Of a stretch of 64,000 nt of DNA, positions 27,010-35,866 are shown piece by piece. The notes under the pieces were generated by a model. It saw only the letters and a list, made by a program, of their open reading frames with translations. It did not search any database and was not told the DNA's origin. A program made the position numbers and the translations under genes. The stretch is taken from contig NZ_NPBJ01000005.1 in the NCBI RefSeq assembly GCF_002272075.1, positions 1 to 64,000 of the forward strand. Direction: 5' to 3'. The stretch is from Terribacillus saccharophilus (GTDB lineage: Bacteria; Bacillota; Bacilli; Bacillales; Amphibacillaceae). Positions within the stretch are counted from its first letter, which is position 1; every line of letters begins with the position of its first letter.

Positions 27010-29097
27010 TCATTGGACCTGTTTCCACTGTACTTTTGTTACGTCTGCATAGCTGAGAATCAGTGCAGCCAATTGGTTCAATAATGATAAGCGGTTCGTT
27101 TTCAATTTTTCATCCTCTGCCATGACCATTGTATGGTCGAAGAAAGCATGGATAGTGTCAGCGAACGCCGCCAATGTATCCAAAGCTTCTTTTGCTTGAC
27201 GGTTGCTTGCAGCCTCCATATAAGCTGTTTTCTTTTGGTTGAGCATGCTGTAGAGCTGCTGTTCGTATTCATTTTCGAACAATGCTTCTTCTACCCCATG
27301 ATCCGCACCTTTTTTAGCAAGGTTAATGACGCGTCCCAATGCTTCCTGAACTGGTTTGAAGTTCTCATCTTGACGCAATACTTGCAATGTTTTCGCTTTA
27401 GCAAGTGTATACGGATAGTTACCGATTTGTACAGAAAGAACTGCCTCCACTACATCATGAGAGATGCCTTCTTCTTTCAGCAATTGAGAAGCACGCTGTT
27501 TGAAGAAATTGCGAATATCTTCTGTATAGGTATCTCTTTCAACTGTCGGCAATGCTTGCTGCTCGAACAATTCAACGGTACCATTGACGATTTCCTCTAC
27601 TGTGATCTGCCAGTCTGTCTTCTGCAGCATTTGGATGATACCAATTGCCTGACGCCGCAAACCATAAGGATCCTGGGAACCAGTCGGAACATTTCCGATG
27701 ACCATGCTTCCTACGATTGTGTCCAGTTTATCGGCAATGCTGACAATTGTACCTTCTACAGATTCAGGAAGCGCTCCGTGGGAGGAAAGCGGCATATACT
27801 GTTCGCGAATTGCTTGGGCAACACTGTCTGATTCGCCGAAGTGGCGTGCATATTTCTCACCCATAATACCTTGCAATTCAGTGAATTCGTTTACCATATT
27901 CGTCACAAGGTCGAACTTGGCTATGCTTGCTGCGCGCTCTGCTCGAGCAGCAGTTTCCTGATCGATAACTGCAGCTTCACTAATCATCTTCGCAATTTTC
28001 GTCACACGGTCCACTTTATCCTGCAAGGTACCGAGTTCCACTTGATAAACCATTTTAGACAGTTTTTCTTGTGCTTTCTCTATCGGCTGCGCTTTATCCT
28101 CAGCATAGAAGAATTCTGCATCTTGGAGTCTGGCACGAAGCACCTTCTCGTTACCGCGAGCAACGTTTTCCAAGTGATCGCTGTTACCGTTTCGCACACC
28201 GATGAAATGTGGCAGCAGCTGACCAGAAGGATCTGTTACCGGGAAGTAACGCTGATGTTCTTTCATGCTCGTAATCAGCACCTCTTGCGGTAGATCCAAG
28301 AAGCTGGCAGCAAAATCACCATGGAATACAGTTGGGTATTCCACCAAATACAGCACTTCCTCCAAAAGATCTTCATCGATTGGAATATGCCAGCCGTTCA
28401 CTGTTTCCAATTGACGAATACCATCGATGATCATCTGTTGACGTTTCTTCTGGTCTACGATGACAAATTGCTCTTCGAGTACAGAAGCATATGCAGCAGG
28501 ATTTTCGATTGTAGCCGTTTTTCCAAGGAATCGATGACCATAAGTAAGATTTGAAGATTCTGTTCCCGCTATCTCCATAGGAATGACAGCTTCATCGTAC
28601 AATGCAACGATCCAGCGAATCGGTCGTGCATATCGCAGGTTGCCGGATCCCCAACGCATATTCTTCGGAAAATGCAAGCTGAGCAGCACATCTTTGAATG
28701 ATGGAAGCAAGTCTACTGCGTGCTGACCTTTGACAAACTTTTTCACATAAATATATTCTGTGCCATCCACATCTTTCGTGTAGATATCCTCAACTGCAGC
28801 ACCTTGACCGCGCGTGAAACCTTGCGCTGCCTTCGACCATTGTCCTGCTTCATCTTTTGCAATTCGAAGTGCAGGTCCTTTTACTTCATCTTCAATGTCA
28901 GGCTGCTTGTCGGAAAGTGAAAGAATTGTAACAGCAACACGTCTCGGTGTAGCTTGTACAAGTACCTTTTCAAAGGAGAGGCCTAGCTCATTCAGCCATG
29001 CTGTCGTTTTGGATTCCAACTGCTCAATAGTGCCGGGCAAAAAACGCGCCGGCATTTCCTCTAAACCAATTTCAAAAAGTACATCCTTATTCTGCAT
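27010..29097 (-). CDS. glyS: Glycyl-tRNA synthetase beta subunit
   Basis: Beta chain of the alpha2beta2 bacterial glycyl-tRNA synthetase, needed for tRNA recognition. The protein has about 695 residues. It begins with [16 protein letters not shown] and contains an HD-like domain in the middle. The C-terminal anticodon-binding DALR-like domain is near residue 580 onward (LINLAKKG... [21 protein letters not shown]). The chosen ATG at 29097 lies 9 nt after GGAG; an ATG two codons earlier is possible. The start overlaps the end of glyQ by 11 bp, so the subunits are translationally coupled. Confidence 0.97.
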   Translation of the reverse strand: MQNKDVLFEIGLEEMPARFLPGTIEQLESKTTAWLNELGLSFEKVLVQATPRRVAVTILSLSDKQPDIEDEVKGPALRIAKDEAGQWSKAAQGFTRGQGAAVEDIYTKDVDGTEYIYVKKFVKGQHAVDLLPSFKDVLLSLHFPKNMRWGSGNLRYARPIRWIVALYDEAVIPMEIAGTESSNLTYGHRFLGKTATIENPAAYASVLEEQFVIVDQKKRQQMIIDGIRQLETVNGWHIPIDEDLLEEVLYLVEYPTVFHGDFAASFLDLPQEVLITSMKEHQRYFPVTDPSGQLLPHFIGVRNGNSDHLENVARGNEKVLRARLQDAEFFYAEDKAQPIEKAQEKLSKMVYQVELGTLQDKVDRVTKIAKMISEAAVIDQETAARAERAASIAKFDLVTNMVNEFTELQGIMGEKYARHFGESDSVAQAIREQYMPLSSHGALPESVEGTIVSIADKLDTIVGSMVIGNVPTGSQDPYGLRRQAIGIIQMLQKTDWQITVEEIVNGTVELFEQQALPTVERDTYTEDIRNFFKQRASQLLKEEGISHDVVEAVLSVQIGNYPYTLAKAKTLQVLRQDENFKPVQEALGRVINLAKKGADHGVEEALFENEYEQQLYSMLNQKKTAYMEAASNRQAKEALDTLAAFADTIHAFFDHTMVMAEDEKLKTNRLSLLNQLAALILSYADVTKVQWKQVQ

Positions 29098-29977
29098 GCT
29101 CATCCGCTCCTTCTTTCAGCATTGGGAAACCAAGTCGTTCCCGTTCTGCTACATAGCTCTTCGCAATTGATCTTGCCAAATTCCGCACTCTGCCGATATA
29201 ACCAGTTCGCTCAGTAACTGAGATGGCACCTTTGGCATCAAGCAAATTGAATGTGTGGGAACATTTCAGCACGTAATCATACGCAGGGAAGACGAGTCCT
29301 TCATCCATGATTCGTTTCGCTTCTTTTTCATACATATCAAACAGTTGGAACAGCATGTCTGTATCAGATTCTTTAAATGTATACGTGCTATGCTCAAATT
29401 CCGGCTGCTTGAAGATATCCGCTACAGTAACGCCATCTGTCCATTCGAGCTCGAAAACATTTTCTTTATCTTGAATGTAGGAAGCAAGTCGTTCCAGACC
29501 ATATGTAATTTCGACTGAAACAGGTTTTGCTTCCAAGCCGCCGATTTGCTGGAAATAAGTGAACTGTGTTATTTCCATACCATCAAGCCAAACCTCCCAG
29601 CCAAGTCCAGCAGCACCAAGTGTCGGGTTCTCCCAGTTATCCTCAACAAATCGGATATCATGCTTCAATGGATCAATGCCCAGTTTGCGAAGTGATTCCA
29701 AATAGAGTTCCTGGATGTTGTCTGGTGAAGGTTTCATGATCACCTGGAATTGATGGTGCTGGTATAAACGGTTTGGGTTTTCCCCGTATCGGCCATCGGC
29801 TGGTCGTCGAGAAGGCTCTACATAGGCCACGTTCCACGGCTCAGGACCAAGACTGCGCAATAAAGTCATAGGGCTCATTGTTCCTGCCCCTTTTTCTACG
29901 TCATATGCTTGCATCAATAGACAGCCCTGGTCTGACCAATGCTTCTGTAACGTCAAAATCATATTTTGGATATTCAT
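29087..29977 (-). CDS. glyQ: Glycyl-tRNA synthetase alpha subunit
   Basis: Catalytic alpha chain of tetrameric glycyl-tRNA synthetase. The 296 residues are a class II aminoacylation domain with typical segments [57 protein letters not shown] and [16 protein letters not shown] lies 7 nt before the ATG. Expression is controlled by the glycine T-box immediately upstream. Confidence 0.98.
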   Translation of the reverse strand: MNIQNMILTLQKHWSDQGCLLMQAYDVEKGAGTMSPMTLLRSLGPEPWNVAYVEPSRRPADGRYGENPNRLYQHHQFQVIMKPSPDNIQELYLESLRKLGIDPLKHDIRFVEDNWENPTLGAAGLGWEVWLDGMEITQFTYFQQIGGLEAKPVSVEITYGLERLASYIQDKENVFELEWTDGVTVADIFKQPEFEHSTYTFKESDTDMLFQLFDMYEKEAKRIMDEGLVFPAYDYVLKCSHTFNLLDAKGAISVTERTGYIGRVRNLARSIAKSYVAERERLGFPMLKEGADEHAE

Positions 29978-30021
29978 CGGATTCCCTCCATCTTCTTTTC
30001 ATCAACGTCAGGATGGACAAA

Positions 30022-30066
30022 GAAAAATCCCGTCCCTATGCTGCCTAAACAGCATAGGGACGGGAT
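30022..30066 (-). terminator. T-box-controlled terminator before glyQS
   Basis: A 17-bp perfect stem with 6-nt loop is followed by UUUUUCU on the minus strand. Its 5' arm can instead pair with T-box sequence to form the antiterminator when uncharged tRNA-Gly is bound. Confidence 0.93.
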
Positions 30067-30232
30067 TACCGCGGTTCCACCCTAATTGCTCCCAAATGGA
30101 AGCCACTCTTTTTTTCCTTTTGCTCCAAAGCGCCTTCTCCGTCTTCCTTTGTTCTGGCTCCCACTATCCCAGATTCGCTACGCAAAGTACCAGATGGATA
30201 CTACTCTTCTTCAACGCAAGCCGTCGATTTTG
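30022..30232 (-). ncRNA. Glycine-specific T-box riboswitch leader of glyQS
   Basis: The leader senses uncharged tRNA-Gly and permits read-through into glyQS. The T-box core AGGGTGGAACCGCGG is at 30069-30083, complementary to the tRNA acceptor end. The specifier codon GGC is at 30132-30134 in a GAAGGCGC context that resembles the B. subtilis glyQS specifier loop. An AGTA-type K-turn element lies near the 5' end of stem I. The competing terminator (30027-30043 with 30050-30066) has a 17-bp perfect stem and a U-tract. As in other glyQS leaders, stems II and IIA/B are short or absent. Confidence 0.96.
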
Positions 30233-30237
30233 TAACT

Positions 30238-30267
30238 ATCATACTAAAATGCCATACTAATTGTCAA
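30238..30267 (-). promoter_or_regulatory. Sigma-A promoter of glyQS
   Basis: A perfect TTGACA (30262-30267) and TATGAT (30238-30243) are separated by 18 bp, directly upstream of the T-box leader and overlapping no gene. Confidence 0.85.
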
Positions 30268-30273
30268 CAAACC

Positions 30274-31017
30274 TTATTGAAGTTTATCCAATTGAGCAAG
30301 GAACTTCTTGCTTTTCAGGAAATACCCTCCGTACCGGTCATAATAAGTATCAAGCAGCTCGTTCAAAAGTCGTTTCGTTTCTGGCTTAACTGAAATATTG
30401 CCTATCCGGGAGATATCAATACTCGAAAATAGCTGCAATAGCTTTGTAACTTTTTCTGATAATACATATGCATCTGGATCGAGATGCATACAGCGTCTGC
30501 AAAGCATACCGCCTTCCGGTACGGAAAACCGGTAAGGCAACTCCGTATTTCCGCAATTAACGCATTGATGTACTGTAGGTGCGAAACCTCCACGGCGGAA
30601 CATCTTTAATTCATAGATTATGCGCAAAACGTCCGCATCTTTCCCATCATTGATCCATTCCATCACTTGAAGCAGCTGACGGAATAAATCAGGGTCAGGC
30701 TTATTATTATCTGTCAGCTTATCTGTCATTTCCGCTATATAGGACGCATAAGCTGTTTTGATGATATCTTCACGGATCGACCTGAAGCTTTGGAGAGGTT
30801 CTCCTTGCTGCATGGCTCCCATACCGGAACCAATCTGTACTAGGAATGATCCAAAGATGAATGGCTGTGCGATGGCAGCCATCCTACTTTTCGGTTTCTT
30901 TGCACCTCTGGCCATTACGGCGATCTTTCCGCGATCTTCCGTGAAGATTGTTATGATCTTATGTGTTTCCCCATAATCCTGTGTGCGCAGGATTATTCCT
31001 TCTACATTTTGGAGCAA
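30274..31017 (-). CDS. recO: DNA repair protein RecO
   Basis: Recombination mediator that loads RecA on SSB-coated DNA with RecR. The 247 residues have an N-terminal OB-fold (VEGIILRTQDYGETHKIITIFT), a helical middle, and a four-cysteine zinc motif CVNCGN...CRRC near residues 147-175. The start is TTG, 6 nt after GGAG, with no better ATG. It lies 23 bp downstream of yqzL; era, yqzL and recO are probably one transcript. The glyQS promoter lies just after its stop codon. Confidence 0.95.
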   Translation of the reverse strand: MLQNVEGIILRTQDYGETHKIITIFTEDRGKIAVMARGAKKPKSRMAAIAQPFIFGSFLVQIGSGMGAMQQGEPLQSFRSIREDIIKTAYASYIAEMTDKLTDNNKPDPDLFRQLLQVMEWINDGKDADVLRIIYELKMFRRGGFAPTVHQCVNCGNTELPYRFSVPEGGMLCRRCMHLDPDAYVLSEKVTKLLQLFSSIDISRIGNISVKPETKRLLNELLDTYYDRYGGYFLKSKKFLAQLDKLQ

Positions 31018-31040
31018 CGCTCTCTCCCCACTCCTGTTGC

Positions 31041-31196
31041 TTACATTTTAGATTGAAGTCTATAACTTGGGAGCTCAATAATGTTATCTCGCTCCGGAGG
31101 TATTAGTGAATTGTACATTGTTTCAATTTCTTTCATCAATAAGTAGGTTTCGATACTCCCGGTCTTGCTAAAGATTTGCCAATGGAAATCAATCAC
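31041..31196 (-). CDS. yqzL: YqzL-family small protein (51 aa)
   Basis: A 51-codon gene between era and recO with a GTG start 7 nt after AAAGGTGG. The peptide begins MIDFHWQIFSKTGSIETYLL and continues MKEIETMYNSLIPPER. The aromatic N-terminus (DFxWxxFxxTGxIxxYLLxK) and the position exactly match B. subtilis YqzL. Function is unknown. It is short enough to be missed by length cut-offs. The neighbouring stretch 31197-31304 up to the era stop holds nothing else that I can identify. Confidence 0.85.
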   Translation of the reverse strand: MIDFHWQIFSKTGSIETYLLMKEIETMYNSLIPPERDNIIELPSYRLQSKM

Positions 31197-31304
31197 AGGA
31201 AGTCCACCTTTCTATGCTTTTTTTAAGAAATGAACATACAAAACATTCTCCTAGTTAGGATGACACCTACTCCTCAATCCATGTGCTTTAAATATTACCA
31301 GGTA

Positions 31305-32213
31305 TCAATATTCTTCACGACTGAAACCGTAATCATTGAGTTGCGCCTGCTTATTTCGCCAATCAGGCTGCACTTTAACCCAAAGCTCGAGAAACACCTT
31401 ACTGCCAAGCAGCATCTCTATATCTCTACGCGCCAGCTTCCCGACTTGTTTGAGCATACTGCCCTGTTTGCCGATAATGATTCCTTTTTGGGATTTACGT
31501 TCCGTGATAATTGTCGCCTGGATGAATACTTTCTCCGTCGTACTATAGCGATTCTCGATTGCTTCGATGACAACTGCAATTGAATGCGGTATTTCTTCCC
31601 GCGTCAAATGCAGTACCTTCTCGCGAATGAGCTCACTTACAACGAAGCGCTCCGGGTGATCCGTCACTTGGTCTTCCGGGTAATATTGTGGCCCCTCAGG
31701 CAGATAACCTTTTAATGTTTCAAGTAAATGAGCCGTATTATTACCTTCCAGTGCACTAATTGGAACAATTTCAGTGAAGTCCAACTTGTCCTTATACAGC
31801 TCGATAAGTTCGAGCAGCTTATCCGGATGGATCTTATCAATTTTATTCAAGACTAGGAAAACTGGGCCTTCGACTCTCTGCAGACGTTCGAGGATGAATT
31901 GATCCCCTCTGCCATAGCCCTCCTCTGCATTCACCATGAACATGACAGCGTCCACTTCATTCATTGTATTCTCTGCAGTCTTTACCATAAAGTCTCCGAG
32001 CTTATGCTTCGGTTTGTGAATACCAGGAGTATCAATAAAGATGAACTGTGCATCATCCTGTGTGAGTACTCCTTGAATCCGATTACGCGTTGTCTGCGGC
32101 TTATCACTCATAATAGAGATCTTCTGACCGACAAAACGATTTAATAAAGTTGATTTCCCAACATTCGGTCGCCCGATAATGGAAATGAAACCTGAACGAA
32201 ATTCTTTCTGCAT
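31305..32213 (-). CDS. era: GTPase Era
   Basis: Essential GTPase for 16S rRNA maturation and 30S assembly, peripheral to the membrane. From the ATG at 32213 (302 residues): G1 GRPNVGKST (14-22), G3 [14 protein letters not shown]4 NKID, G5 ISALEGNN, then a C-terminal KH domain ([20 protein letters not shown]) that binds the 16S 3' end. An in-frame TTG 6 codons upstream overlaps the GGAGG site and is rejected as start. Upstream, where cdd and dgkA are expected, only dgkA remains, separated by the repeat array. Confidence 0.97.
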   Translation of the reverse strand: MQKEFRSGFISIIGRPNVGKSTLLNRFVGQKISIMSDKPQTTRNRIQGVLTQDDAQFIFIDTPGIHKPKHKLGDFMVKTAENTMNEVDAVMFMVNAEEGYGRGDQFILERLQRVEGPVFLVLNKIDKIHPDKLLELIELYKDKLDFTEIVPISALEGNNTAHLLETLKGYLPEGPQYYPEDQVTDHPERFVVSELIREKVLHLTREEIPHSIAVVIEAIENRYSTTEKVFIQATIITERKSQKGIIIGKQGSMLKQVGKLARRDIEMLLGSKVFLELWVKVQPDWRNKQAQLNDYGFSREEY

Positions 32214-32334
32214 GCTGTTATATTCCTCCAAGTACTAGTACGACAAAAACATCAAGTACTATAAAAATGTTGTATCTCTATCTTACTACAAATCCCCCGC
32301 CACTTCATCCATTCGACAAAAGGGGTTAAAAAAA

Positions 32335-32829
32335 ACCAAAAGCGGAGGGAACCGTTAGAAACGGAGTGGTAAGCAAGAAAGCCCAGAGTGGGTGTTTTCC
32401 CCACGGCGGGATTAATTGCTTACAACATAGTTTCTGGTTCCCGCAGCTAGCCGAAAACCAAAAGCGTAGAAGACCAGTTAGAAACGAAGAGGTAAGTGAG
32501 AAGGCCCGGAGGAAGGTGAACTTTCCTTCCGCAGGGACTTATCGCTTACAACGCAGTTTCTGGTCTTCGGAGCTAGACGACAAACCAAAAGCGTAGAAGA
32601 CCGGTTAGAAACGGAGTGGTAAGCAAGGAAGCCCAGAGTGGGTGTTTTCCCCACGACGGGATTAATTGCTTACAACGTAGTTTCTGGTTCCCGCAGCTAG
32701 CCGAAAACCAAAAGCGGAGAGAGCCGGTTAGGGACGGAGAAGTAAGTGAGAAGGCCCAGAGTGGGTGTTTTCCCCATGGCGGGATTAATCGCTTACGGCG
32801 CAGTCCCTGGCTCTCGCAGCTAGTCGCCA
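32335..32829. repeat. Array of four tandem 122-127 bp structured repeats
   Basis: Copies occupy 32335-32456, 32457-32583, 32584-32706 and 32707-32829. Each begins ACCAAAAGCG and ends near AGCTAG(C/A/T)CG. Each unit can fold as one long hairpin of five stacked helices. Outer helix: GGGAACC/GGTTCCC, GAAGACC/GGTCTTC or GAGAGCC/GGCTCTC. Second: GAAAC/GTTTC or GGGAC/GTCCC. Third: GTAAGCAA/TTGCTTAC or GTAAGTGA/TCGCTTAC. Fourth: invariant CCC/GGG. Apical: GTGGG/CCCAC or GGAAGG/CCTTCC. Pairing is largely kept while bases differ, which implies selection on structure. Both strands carry open frames (32366-32596, 32616-33071 and 32573-32962), but they are products of the repeat and are not called as genes. 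The whole gap 32214-32873 contains no gene. Confidence 0.9.
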
Positions 32830-32840
32830 AACTAAACCAA

Positions 32841-32871
32841 GAAAAAACCGCCCATCTACATGGACGGTTTT
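32841..32871 (-). terminator. Intrinsic terminator of the dgkA operon
   Basis: A 12-bp stem with one G-U pair (32844-32855 with 32860-32871) and a 4-nt loop is followed by U on the minus strand. It ends the phoH-to-dgkA transcript just before the repeat array, so era needs another promoter. Confidence 0.9.
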
Positions 32872-32873
32872 CC

Positions 32874-33254
32874 TCACAGTACAGAAATGATTTCTGGAAC
32901 GAAAACGACCATACCGACACAAATAGCAGTGATGGCTGCAATGAGGACAGCACCTGCTGCAATATCTTTGATGAGACCTGCTGCCTTGCTTTGCTCAGGC
33001 GAAAGATGGTCCATCATGAGCTCGACGACTGTATTGATCATTTCCGTCACAATGACGAACCCAATACTTAAAAGGACAGCCGCCCATTCTGCCGGGTCGA
33101 TTCGAAAAATCACACCTGTTGCTAGCGCAATTATTGCTGCGATCGTATGGATGCGGAAGTTCCTCTCCTCAAGGAAAGTCCAGCGTAACCCATTCCACGC
33201 ATAGCGAAATCCGATGCCGGATTTAGTTTTCTTCCCGTTTGAGTCCGAAGCCAT
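32874..33254 (-). CDS. dgkA: Diacylglycerol/undecaprenol kinase, DgkA family
   Basis: Small membrane kinase; Gram-positive members phosphorylate undecaprenol to recycle the cell-wall lipid carrier. The 126 residues contain an amphipathic N-terminal helix with EERNFRIHT, then three transmembrane helices. The signature VTEMINTVVELMMDHLSPEQSKAAGLIKDIAAGAVL holds the metal and ATP-site acidic residues. The start overlaps the ybeY stop by 32 bp and has AGGAG 7 nt upstream. cdd, which normally follows, is missing. Confidence 0.94.
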   Translation of the reverse strand: MASDSNGKKTKSGIGFRYAWNGLRWTFLEERNFRIHTIAAIIALATGVIFRIDPAEWAAVLLSIGFVIVTEMINTVVELMMDHLSPEQSKAAGLIKDIAAGAVLIAAITAICVGMVVFVPEIISVL

Positions 33255-33696
33255 TCAAAATCTCCTCTTGTCGACCGAACATCTTCTTCTCATCTGCGTC
33301 ATTCATATGATCATATCCTAAGAGATGCAGGAAGCCATGCAGAGCTAGGAATCCAAGCTCTCTCTCTACGCTATGCTCATACTCTTCTGCCTGTTCCTTG
33401 GCTTTGTCGACAGAGATAATGATATCACCGTAAACAATGGGAATTTCTTCTCCGATGATTTGCTGTTCCCCTTCCCCTTCTTCTTGCATGGCGAAGGATA
33501 TGACGTCTGTCGGCGCATCCTTTTGTCGATAATTACGGTTGATTATCTGTATTTCAGTATTGTCCACAAAAGTGATGGACATCTCCGCTTCCTCTGTTAT
33601 TTCTTCTGCATCTGCAGCGTATTGGATCAGTCGATCAATCAGATCAACGTAATCTGCTGTCACGCTATTTGTTTTATCATGAAAATCAATATGCAT
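33223..33696 (-). CDS. ybeY: Endoribonuclease YbeY
   Basis: Zinc-dependent endoribonuclease in 16S rRNA 3'-end maturation and ribosome quality control. The 157-residue protein carries the catalytic motif HGFLHLLGYDH with ligands His120, His124 and His130, and upstream the conserved PTDVISFAM. Start overlaps the pgpH stop by one base (TAATG). The chain pgpH-ybeY-dgkA is tightly overlapped and thus one operon; era, a partner in 16S processing, lies beyond the repeat array. Confidence 0.96.
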   Translation of the reverse strand: MHIDFHDKTNSVTADYVDLIDRLIQYAADAEEITEEAEMSITFVDNTEIQIINRNYRQKDAPTDVISFAMQEEGEGEQQIIGEEIPIVYGDIIISVDKAKEQAEEYEHSVERELGFLALHGFLHLLGYDHMNDADEKKMFGRQEEILNGFGLKREEN

Positions 33697-35810
33697 TAGT
33701 TTGCCTCCTTCACTTTCTCTTCATCCGGGTATTCGATACGGGAATGAAATATTCCCGTAAGAGCCTGACAAATCGCTTCTTTGATTACTTGCAAATCCTG
33801 CAAAGTTAACGGTGCACAATCCAGTTGTCCATCCATCAGCTTATCCTTGATGATACTGTCTACCAAGCTGCTGATTTTTTCCTGAGTCGGCTCTTTCATG
33901 GAACGAACCGCCGCTTCAACAGAATCACAAATCAATAGGACCGCGGCCTCTTGTGTAGACGGTCTTGGACCAGGATAACGGTAAGTTTCTTCCTTTACTT
34001 CTTTATTATATTCCTTTTCCTTGTAGTAAAAAAACTTCAAAAGCGATGTGCCATGATGCTGTTTGGCCATATCGACAATTTCTTTTGGAAAATGGTTGTT
34101 TTGCAGCATTTGTGCTCCATCATATGGATGGCGGATGATGATTTCTGCACTTTGCCGCGGTGATAGCTTGTCATGCGGATTGTTTCGACCCATTTGGTTC
34201 TCAATGAAAAGCTGCGGTTGCCGTGTTTTGCCAAGATCGTGGTAATATGCACCGACTCTGGCGAGCAGTCCGTCTGCTCCGATTGCTTCGCATGCAGCTT
34301 CACACAAATTGGCTACCATAATGCTGTGATGATATGTCCCAGGTGCATCAGTAAGGATTTTTTTCAGCAGCGGGTGGTTTGGTTTCGATAATTCCAAAAG
34401 CTTCGTTTCGGAAAGTACACCAAATCCAGCTTCGACAAACGGCAGAATACCTGCTACAAGTATGACTGTCAATATAGCAGACAAGACGGCAAAACCAACA
34501 TAAAGTAACACCGATTCCCAAGCATATTTTTCAAATGCAAAGAATAAGAATAACAATACACTAATTACTTGCACAATTGCCAGCAATAGCAGCGCTTTTG
34601 CCATCGCCGTCTTATCCTTTACATTTCGAATCGAATAGACCGCTGCGAGCTGGGCGAACAAGAAGTAAAGTGTTGCCTCCATATTCAAAGATCCAGGTAT
34701 TTCATCATTCAAGATGATTCCAGCCAATATACTGTACACGATTGAATATCCGATAGCGAACCGTTCGCTAAGCAGATGCCGGAATAAAACTGCCGCAAAT
34801 GCAGCAGGAAGCAGCAAATAATAATGCTGATCTGTTGTTCCAAGGGCACTGATTAACTTCAATAATAGAACAGACATACAAGTAAGCAAAAACGAAAACA
34901 TCAGGACAGACTTACTCGGCCTAGTCTGTTTTTTTAATGTATGTATTGTTTCATATGCTAAAACACCGACTAAGAGAGACATAAATAGCACCAGACCAAC
35001 AAGCGGCAGGACATTCCTTGTATTGCTTAAAAGACCTACGAGCTCCAGTTCTTCATATACATCGTTCGTGATCGTCTGACCTTCTTGAACGATGATTTGG
35101 CCTGCACGAATCATGACAGGTGCCACACTCTGCTGGGCTTCTGCTCTTGCTGAAGCTGTATCCGGCGCGTCAAAGGATGCATTTTGAACAATGGCAAAGC
35201 TAGTCAGCGAACGGAGCGCTTGCTTGGCTCCATCGGACACATCCGCATAATCAATTCTTTCTCCCATCTCTTCCTGCGTCTGCTGTACCTCATCCCGTTT
35301 TACCCCATCTTCAAGATATCCAGTCATGGTATCAACAAATACTTTTTCACTAATTTCCCGTTCGTCTGATGGTATTTGGATTAACTGTTCCAACTGTCTA
35401 TCCGTCAAATCTTCCTTAACAGATACAGAAAGCAGATTTTTGACTGACTCGACCCTTTGATCGATAGGTTGATCGGCATCATCTGCTTGTTCGATTGCAG
35501 TAAAAATCTCTTCTACTGCATCTGTTTTCGCTTCGGTAATTTCAGATGATACTGTGTAACGGTCATCTATTTGCTGGCTGGCTTCCTGCCTTTGTCTTTC
35601 CGTTTGGGCTTCATTCTCGATCGTAATCGGCGAACGAATCGTTTCATTTGCCGCATCATAAATCTGGACGTCATAATTCTTTGTCGTCACATTAGAAGCT
35701 GTCGTAATGAAGAGGAAGCAACCTAGCAATACTGCTCCTATCAGGATGAATGCACGTTCGCCAGCTCTAGAATTCCTTCTAAACAGGTCCTTGAACTTCT
35801 TTCTAGCCAC
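33696..35810 (-). CDS. pgpH: Cyclic di-AMP phosphodiesterase PgpH (7TM-HD)
   Basis: Membrane HD-domain hydrolase that degrades c-di-AMP, controlling potassium and osmotic balance. After a first membrane helix (residues 20-42) comes a long extracellular 7TMR-HDED domain (about 45-265). Next are seven transmembrane helices (about 270-470) and a cytoplasmic HD domain. The HD domain has GTYHHSIMVANLCEAA, AYYHDLGKT, the HP segment IIIRHPYDGAQ and AKQHHGTSLL. The length of 704 is typical. phoH is upstream with an intervening weak terminator. Confidence 0.94.
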   Translation of the reverse strand: MARKKFKDLFRRNSRAGERAFILIGAVLLGCFLFITTASNVTTKNYDVQIYDAANETIRSPITIENEAQTERQRQEASQQIDDRYTVSSEITEAKTDAVEEIFTAIEQADDADQPIDQRVESVKNLLSVSVKEDLTDRQLEQLIQIPSDEREISEKVFVDTMTGYLEDGVKRDEVQQTQEEMGERIDYADVSDGAKQALRSLTSFAIVQNASFDAPDTASARAEAQQSVAPVMIRAGQIIVQEGQTITNDVYEELELVGLLSNTRNVLPLVGLVLFMSLLVGVLAYETIHTLKKQTRPSKSVLMFSFLLTCMSVLLLKLISALGTTDQHYYLLLPAAFAAVLFRHLLSERFAIGYSIVYSILAGIILNDEIPGSLNMEATLYFLFAQLAAVYSIRNVKDKTAMAKALLLLAIVQVISVLLFLFFAFEKYAWESVLLYVGFAVLSAILTVILVAGILPFVEAGFGVLSETKLLELSKPNHPLLKKILTDAPGTYHHSIMVANLCEAACEAIGADGLLARVGAYYHDLGKTRQPQLFIENQMGRNNPHDKLSPRQSAEIIIRHPYDGAQMLQNNHFPKEIVDMAKQHHGTSLLKFFYYKEKEYNKEVKEETYRYPGPRPSTQEAAVLLICDSVEAAVRSMKEPTQEKISSLVDSIIKDKLMDGQLDCAPLTLQDLQVIKEAICQALTGIFHSRIEYPDEEKVKEAN

Positions 35811-35837
35811 ACTCTACCCTCCTATCCGCTTGAACCG

Positions 35838-35858
35838 AAAAAGACCCGAAGCCGGGCC
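35838..35858 (-). terminator. Short terminator between phoH and pgpH
   Basis: A 6-bp GC-rich stem (35843-35848 with 35853-35858, one G-U) and 4-nt loop is followed by UUUUUC on the minus strand. It may only attenuate, as pgpH starts 28 bp further on. Confidence 0.65.
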
Positions 35859-35866
35859 CTGTCCTT

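Noticed and set aside
32335-32829. CRISPR array
   Set aside because: Repeats are contiguous with no unique spacers, units are 122-127 bp, and no cas genes are present.
32366-33071. Open frames across the repeat array on both strands, up to 151 codons
   Set aside because: They repeat the same peptide because they lie in tandem DNA repeats, run into dgkA antisense, lack good ribosome binding sites, and the conserved property is base pairing, not codon pattern.
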